Assembly: GCA_038093515.1 (NCBI GenBank)
Contig: JBBPSI010000090.1
Span: 31,981-95,980, forward strand
Source of the DNA: Butyriboletus loyo
Taxonomy: Eukaryota > Basidiomycota > Agaricomycetes > Boletales > Boletaceae
Direction of reading: 5' to 3'
Length of the DNA: 64,000 bases
The notes beneath the pieces were generated by a model. That model worked only from the letters and a program-made list of their open reading frames with translations. It was not told where the DNA came from and made no database searches. This document shows positions 58,724 through 64,000 of this stretch, one piece after another. Numbering within the stretch: position 1 is the stretch's first letter; each line of letters starts with the position of its first letter. The position numbers were made by a program, and so were the translations under genes.

Positions 58724-59668
58724 TCATTCATCAGTATAATCCAGTCTTCTTCCACTATCCAGAGCAGCACGAACATCGATAACCCGTACATCCGCAGAGT
58801 ATGTGACCAGCGCGCCCGCACTTCGGCACGCCTCGAAATTCGATCTCACGACATGTCTCCCATAGGTGTCGCTCCGAGTGGTCCCTTTGCCGCACCCCTG
58901 GCACTCCCACATCTCTCCAAGATGGAGGCGTACGATGTGCCTCCCAATCGACTCTTTCAACATCGTCTTTCCGCAGGTGGACCAACGACAATCAGCTTCG
59001 TGTTTGACTCCCCCAGGCTTCCCTCCGTGCCACATTTGGATATGCACGTTGATGGATGACTTGTCGCCTTTGATCCAGAGGTGACATGGGGTACGATCTT
59101 CTTCCCAGTGGCATTGATGAACGTTAAGCTTTCCATTAGTTTCCGTCAGACCCTTGCGAAGTTCTTCTTCGTCGACCAATAACCCGCGATACTCGATTGC
59201 ATGGGCGCCTCGTTCACGGCGAGACGAACCAGTGGCATCCTCAGGTGATACGAGACGAAGACCAGGATGTGGTTGAAGGTACCCCGCTGACGTTGGGTGA
59301 GAAGGCGACGATGGAATGGTGAATTGGTGTGAAGGAAGGTGGTGTGGGGTAAATGTGTCTGCGACGTTCCGGTCGTTCGGTACACTGGGGTAGTGGGAAC
59401 ACGTCGTGTGCGAAGACGAGGAAAGAGATTGGTAGGCGCTCGGGTCGTCTAGATGATGCCCGAGATCACAAATCTCTTGCTCAATGACGGGAACCGGTAG
59501 GTACCTGTCTGATGTCGACGAACTCCGTGACAGTGTCCTATGGGAATCGAATGCCGTACGAGTACTATCCGGACCCGGCTCGTAAGCAGGATAAAACATC
59601 GACATCATATCATTGCCATGTGTCTCATTGAGTGGGGGGGAGGATGCGGTAGGCCAAACCGTATGCAT
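58724..59668 (-). CDS. C2H2-type zinc-finger regulator, 314 aa
   Basis: One long minus-strand exon from the ATG at 59668 to the stop at 58724; a 5' exon may exist. Residues 1-150 are Ser/Pro/His-rich. Then follow YRGLLVDEEELRKGL, a conserved lead-in also seen in 20640-22055, and three modules: HQCHWEEDRTPCHLWI then NVHIQMWH; CRWSTCGKTM then RHIVRLHLG; and WECQGCGKGTT with a degenerate cap ending FEACRSAG. The C-terminal ADVRVIDVRAALDSGR is helical. It is probably a nuclear regulator and the closest relative of 20640-22055 and of the damaged copy at 62931-63583. Confidence 0.78.
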   Translation of the reverse strand: MHTVWPTASSPPLNETHGNDMMSMFYPAYEPGPDSTRTAFDSHRTLSRSSSTSDRYLPVPVIEQEICDLGHHLDDPSAYQSLSSSSHTTCSHYPSVPNDRNVADTFTPHHLPSHQFTIPSSPSHPTSAGYLQPHPGLRLVSPEDATGSSRRERGAHAIEYRGLLVDEEELRKGLTETNGKLNVHQCHWEEDRTPCHLWIKGDKSSINVHIQMWHGGKPGGVKHEADCRWSTCGKTMLKESIGRHIVRLHLGEMWECQGCGKGTTRSDTYGRHVVRSNFEACRSAGALVTYSADVRVIDVRAALDSGRRLDYTDE

Positions 59669-60247
59669 CCCAGTCGGCCTCCATGATGATGGCGTTTGTC
59701 TGCCATGAATCCCAATGAGTCACGAAGACCGTACAGCCTGATCTCACAACCACCTACCCGTTTACGTAAGTGGACGCAACATTGCTGGAACAAATAATTA
59801 GATCAGCAAGCACGATTGGCTTGGGGTGTCTTACTATGCTTGGCTTGCATGCCCAAAGTCTGGGGTGATGGGACGACTACTGTCTTCGGCAATTGAACGT
59901 TGTCTGACATATAAATGCCTACTCCACGATCGAGGAATGTTATGAATGCGCGGGCATGTCATGGATGGACTACTCACACTGTGGGGGTCGCGATCGGAAA
60001 GTTCGAACTGTGGACGTGGTTTCGTGGCACATCCATACTGTCACTATGTGTAACGCTAGCCTGAAATCTGGTGCCGTCAAAAGCCATGCCTTGGGGAAGG
60101 GATGTTGTGAGGAAAAATCGGGGAGTGGGAGGCTAGCCGGACTGATAACATGGTTGTGAGTGCGAAGAGACTACATGCTTTTATAGAGTTGGTCATACTG
60201 GCATCCCAGGAACAAACCTGACGTCACTGCCACTGCTGAAAACGAGG

Positions 60248-60450
60248 CGTCTAAAAGAGGCAAGACGGCTGATTGCCTCTTTTAGACGAAAAATGTGTTC
60301 TCGGACTCAAATCGTAAATTTGGTTGTGGCGCAAGGGGGTGAGCGGATCTGCCAAGTAAGGGGACTGTCATCATCGACGGCTTGCCTCTTTTAGACGACT
60401 CGTCCAACTGACAACGGCTCCCGCAAAATGTGTTCTCGGACTCAAATCGG
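60248..60450. repeat. 16-bp perfect hairpin plus two direct repeats
   Basis: cgtctaaaagaggcaa (60248-60263) is the exact complement of ttgcctcttttagacg (60273-60288), with a 9-base loop. The right arm recurs at 60381-60396. The 25-base text aaaatgtgttctcggactca followed by aatcg occurs after the hairpin (60289-60313) and again at 60426-60450. No ORF explains it. Confidence 0.85.
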
Positions 60451-62468
60451 GAAAGCCGCAGCACAGTTGCTACCTCAGACATCAGTGTTTTAATTCCGTG
60501 GAGAGGGAACAGACCGATTTGGGGTAGATAATTGTATTTCCCTATTCGACGTATTAAGTAAGACTCCGTGATAAAAGTATGTTAGCCGGCGGCAGCTTGG
60601 ACTTGGCGATCTGTGCAAGGAAGCAGTGACGGAGGCAAGGAGGCTGCAGGAGGAGTCGGAAGAGTCCACAAGTCGTTCGGATGAACCTTCATTGACATCA
60701 CTCCAACACGTAGCGAGGCGCTGCAGGCCACTCGGGTATTGCAGAAATGACTGGCTAGTACTTCCCTCGTAAATAACATTCAAAGTAACTTGACTCAAGA
60801 ATACTATTAGATGTCAATTTAATTTCTTTGGTGGGTACTACTTGGGCGCTAATGATCTAGTTCTTGCGAAGCCCATACCTCTCATAACCCATACATTGCG
60901 GCCTAAACCGAGGGGTTTGGGTCACAAGGGGTTCGACTGTACTGCGAAGCCCACTCGCCATCCTGGAAAAGCCTGCGCTACAACCATAATTTCTCTTACA
61001 TTGACCACACAAACAATCAGTAGTACGGAACTGAAGACTCGGACGATGCAGCTTGTCAGCGGGTTGAACTGTGCAACAAACTCAAGTTGCCAGAGGATTT
61101 ACACTGGAACTGAACATATTGCAAGAGTGCATGTATAGATTACAAACAAGTTTTCATCGCAGCTAGTGACAGACACTGCTTGGTGCACCTCCAAGCTGCG
61201 ATGAGATTGATAGCTCCTGAATGAACCTGCGAGGCTGGTTTAATGGATGTGTATAGATGGCTAATGGTCTATTTAACCATCATCCTTTCGTGACTAAATA
61301 ATCCGATGTCTGTAGTATATCAACATGAGAATGACGAACGCTTGGGGTGCATTCACCTTTGAACCGCGCCTTTCCTACTACAGCCATATACTCCCCCAAC
61401 ACCATGCTGTCCAGAAGTTATCTGAGACACCACGGTTGCCCTCAACTTACTTTACCATTGACCAACTACACACATGGAAGGCCAGTAGATGTGAAGACTT
61501 TGGGGCATTCATGAACATGCAGGAGCGGGGGGTGAAGCAGATTTAAATGAATTTTCGGAGTAGCATCAAGCGACCACCCGTGGTGTCACCGTAGATGGCA
61601 AAGCCTACAATATATCAGCTAACCCCGAGCCAAAGGAGAAGCGATGCAAATGTCGGCAATCTTTTTTTACGATGGGGCAGCACGGGAAAAGCCGATGGAC
61701 AACTTGTCAAGCCACCGGGAATCTTTCCTACTCGCTCTCCTGGCGATTGGTGTTTGAACATCCCGCAATAACCCCTCTAGGACAGCATTCCAACTTACTT
61801 GATATCGGTTTTTTCGACTCCGCTAGCCACCGACCCGCCATACCTGCCACTTTCATCGATATTTTCCCAAGCAGCGGACCCCGTGGCAGGTATACGCCAC
61901 TTGGACCCCTCAAGATATCAGGTGGGACGTCCTCGTACGTGCCAAGATTGGTTGAGAGTCATGCCATCCTGTGGTTATCTTATCTTTATTCAGGCACTAT
62001 CACAACCTGCCATAAAGATGCAGCAAGTGGGGTGGTGCGACAAATACATTCACGCGGAAGGGTGGTGCACGAGGACTGGGAGGAAAGGGTCTAGTCTTTT
62101 TTCGACGTAGGAAGTCGTCTGTCCCAGCTAGTCGTCCGGAAGTACTTCCGGATCGTTCCGCACGGTTCCACACCACGGTGTGCTATAAGTCGCGGCCGTT
62201 ATCTAACCCTCATGTCGTCCCGCCCCTCAACTCAATCGCTTCAGCGTCGAGGTCCACTTGTCTCCAGCCCTCTCCGCCCTCAAGTTGGTGATGTGCAAGA
62301 TTCACAATACAGATGGCCAATGACATCCAGTTGGTCCCCTCATTTTGTGGTTTACTTCTTCATTACTGATCGGCTTTGCGAATCGTTCCAGCTCCGCGTT
62401 GCATCGCCGGCGAAGGTCGTTACATTGCCACGCAACGATCATCGATCGCACTTAGTCGAACATCGAAT

Positions 62469-62488
62469 TGATCGATCGATCGATCGAT
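62469..62488. repeat. (GATC)n short tandem repeat
   Basis: Four to five gatc units, self-complementary. Confidence 0.85.
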
Positions 62489-62930
62489 GCGGTTTCTAAT
62501 TCAACTTATCGGGCAACTTCACTCGACCTCGACTGCCGATGTCAAGATCATACTCACATGGGTATTTTATCTGACCCAAAAAAATCACTGCTATCTCCAA
62601 GCTCCATTCCCACTTTGGCGGCGTCAACGTAGCATGCCGAGCGGTATTCATCAATGTATTCATCGTGGCGCAAATGAAATCTTCGTTCATATCGCAGCTT
62701 GAGTGAGATTCGATGAGTCAAACTAGACGAGGTACGCAAATCTGTACATTGAGTAAGTGATCGCTTCGATCGCCCCGCTTCTGGGCCCGGGAATGAACCA
62801 CCGAAGTGATACATTGCGGTATTCCTCCATCCAACCTCGCCCCGATAATTCGTTAGTCGTGCCAGAGACATCATAATTCCAGCATTCGTGAGGCAGAATG
62901 ACAACAGACGTTGTATATCTCATTGTAAAG

Positions 62931-63583
62931 TCAATAAACCTGCTGAAATCGTACAGAGAGAAATGGCAACAAGAAAGGGAAATGATCACTGTTCTGTATA
63001 AGACGGTGTGAACTTGCGGAACGAACTGCACTAGATCTTTGCTGCAGCGCCTCGCATGCGCCAATCACCCTGCACTCTGTTCCATACAGCATCGCAGCCG
63101 CATTTCTACACAGCTCGCCCTTCTGAACGTATTGATCATACACATACTTCCGTGGAAACTCATGGTTGCATCCCTGGCAATGAAATCCGAGGTGGACAGT
63201 CACGATGGGATTGATTGAGTCTTTAAGCATCGTTCTTGCAGCGCAGCGGTCCCACAGACACTGAGCCCTGCTGTCCGCATGCGTATCTCTATGCCATTTG
63301 AAAACGTGAGCGCCGACGCATGCTCTAGAGCCGCAGGAGTTGTTGGACTTGCCGACGATGGAGCAGGGATCGTCTTTGTCGATCCACAATCCTTCATCGT
63401 TGATTGCAGATGCACGCTGGTAACGTCGACGACCTGAGCCCTTCTTCTCTGGGGACGATATAGCGTACCTGGAGGTTGCGTCTCGTCACTGAAAATGCTT
63501 GCACGGTCTTTGGTGGAGCCTGAGGAGGACGGTGACACTAGCATGCTATTTTTAGGGAATTTTGGGCGCCCGAGCTGAAGCAC
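62931..63583 (-). pseudogene. C2H2-type zinc-finger gene, damaged copy
   Basis: The minus-strand frame 63389-62931 contains AHVFKWHRDTHAD, AQCLWDRCAARTMLKDSI, VTVHLGFHCQGC and a helical CRVIGACEALQQ, which align with 58724-59668. A key His of the second module is lost (NPIVTVHLG where the relative has RHIVRLHLG), the first module is incomplete, and the upstream text (63583-63200) is in a different frame. The 5' part probably extends toward the window edge. It may be spliced from exons I cannot see, but a pseudogene is more likely. Confidence 0.5.
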
Positions 63584-64000
63584 AAATAAAGATCGATAAT
63601 ACCAACATTGATATCAACGTTGTGAAAACGAGAACCCAAATCCAGTGTCGGCTGTGTATGCAGAGTGAGCCGCGACTTTGGCCCTATATCGGGTGCCAGT
63701 GTGCCATCGAATGAATAAGGCTCTGTTGAACTATCACCTTGATGCTTTTCATCGAATGAAATGACATTGGCACTAGAATAGTATACCAGCCAAGGGAGGA
63801 AGCGAGGCGGAGGACATCGCGTCCGTCGATACAAGGTGTGACCCTGGAGGCGCGTACGGAACGGTAAAGCTCGGAGAGCGAGACTGTTTCCTTGTATCCA
63901 ATAGCACAGACGGTCTTATGTGGAGGTATCAACGCTGTCGATATTGACGAAACAGACCGGTGAACTATCTGATGTCTTGGCCTGAAGCATAATCAATCGG

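Larger units (their letters stand above)
59669..62930. other. 3.3 kb gene-poor region with a repeat locus
   Basis: No gene is supported; frames up to 140 codons (61672-62094) lack motifs. It contains the repeat locus at 60248-60450 and a (GATC)n tract. Confidence 0.4.

Noticed and set aside
1..64000. CRISPR arrays, bacterial operons or ribosome-binding sites
   Set aside because: Genes are intron-rich with eukaryotic features; no regularly spaced repeats of CRISPR type were seen.

Overview
The window reads as nuclear DNA of a basidiomycete (Agaricomycetes). Genes are split by many 45-60 nt GT-AG introns and carry COPI, F-BAR/SH3, opsin-related and YHR202W-type phosphoesterase genes, mixed with large lineage-specific families. 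The expanded WD40/kinase, F-box, degenerate C2H2 and AIG1/GIMAP-like GTPase families resemble, from my memory of them, those of Rhizoctonia/Ceratobasidiaceae. The taxon is an inference; no rRNA or tRNA gene was found. Exon models were joined by hand, keeping reading frame and GT-AG (twice GC-AG) borders.

Layout. 1-6.5 kb: a segmental duplication (1-1665 and 5208-6512), each copy with a small zinc-finger gene, flanks a WD40 gene and a broken kinase gene. 7.3-13.5 kb: a compact housekeeping block on the + strand with a PrxQ-like peroxiredoxin, a CHY zinc-finger protein, an opsin-related membrane protein and an F-BAR/SH3 protein. 13.5-20.6 kb: mostly gene-poor, with simple repeats, one decayed gene and coatomer zeta on the minus strand. 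20.6-28.7 kb: two zinc-finger regulators flank a secreted or vacuolar metallophosphoesterase. 28.7-42 kb: an accessory zone with three zinc-finger copies (one dead), a second ~2.1 kb segmental duplication, a SINE-like repeat, a MITE-like element and F-box genes in inverted, decayed copies. 42.5-56.6 kb: eight AIG1/GIMAP-like G domains in seven genes, all with the P-loop in a separate 34-nt exon; one gene also carries a C-terminal predicted four-helix domain and another has two G domains in tandem. 56.9-64 kb: a Ty3/gypsy integrase fragment, an unusual hairpin/direct-repeat locus and two more zinc-finger genes.

Interpretation. The conserved genes are independent cell-biology genes. The accessory half is a birth-and-death landscape: nine zinc-finger copies, eight G domains, F-box and WD40/kinase genes, with intact and dead copies side by side. 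The strongest candidate for a little-described system is the GTPase cluster, whose four-helix member has the parts expected of a regulated cell-death or self/non-self GTPase. That role is a hypothesis.
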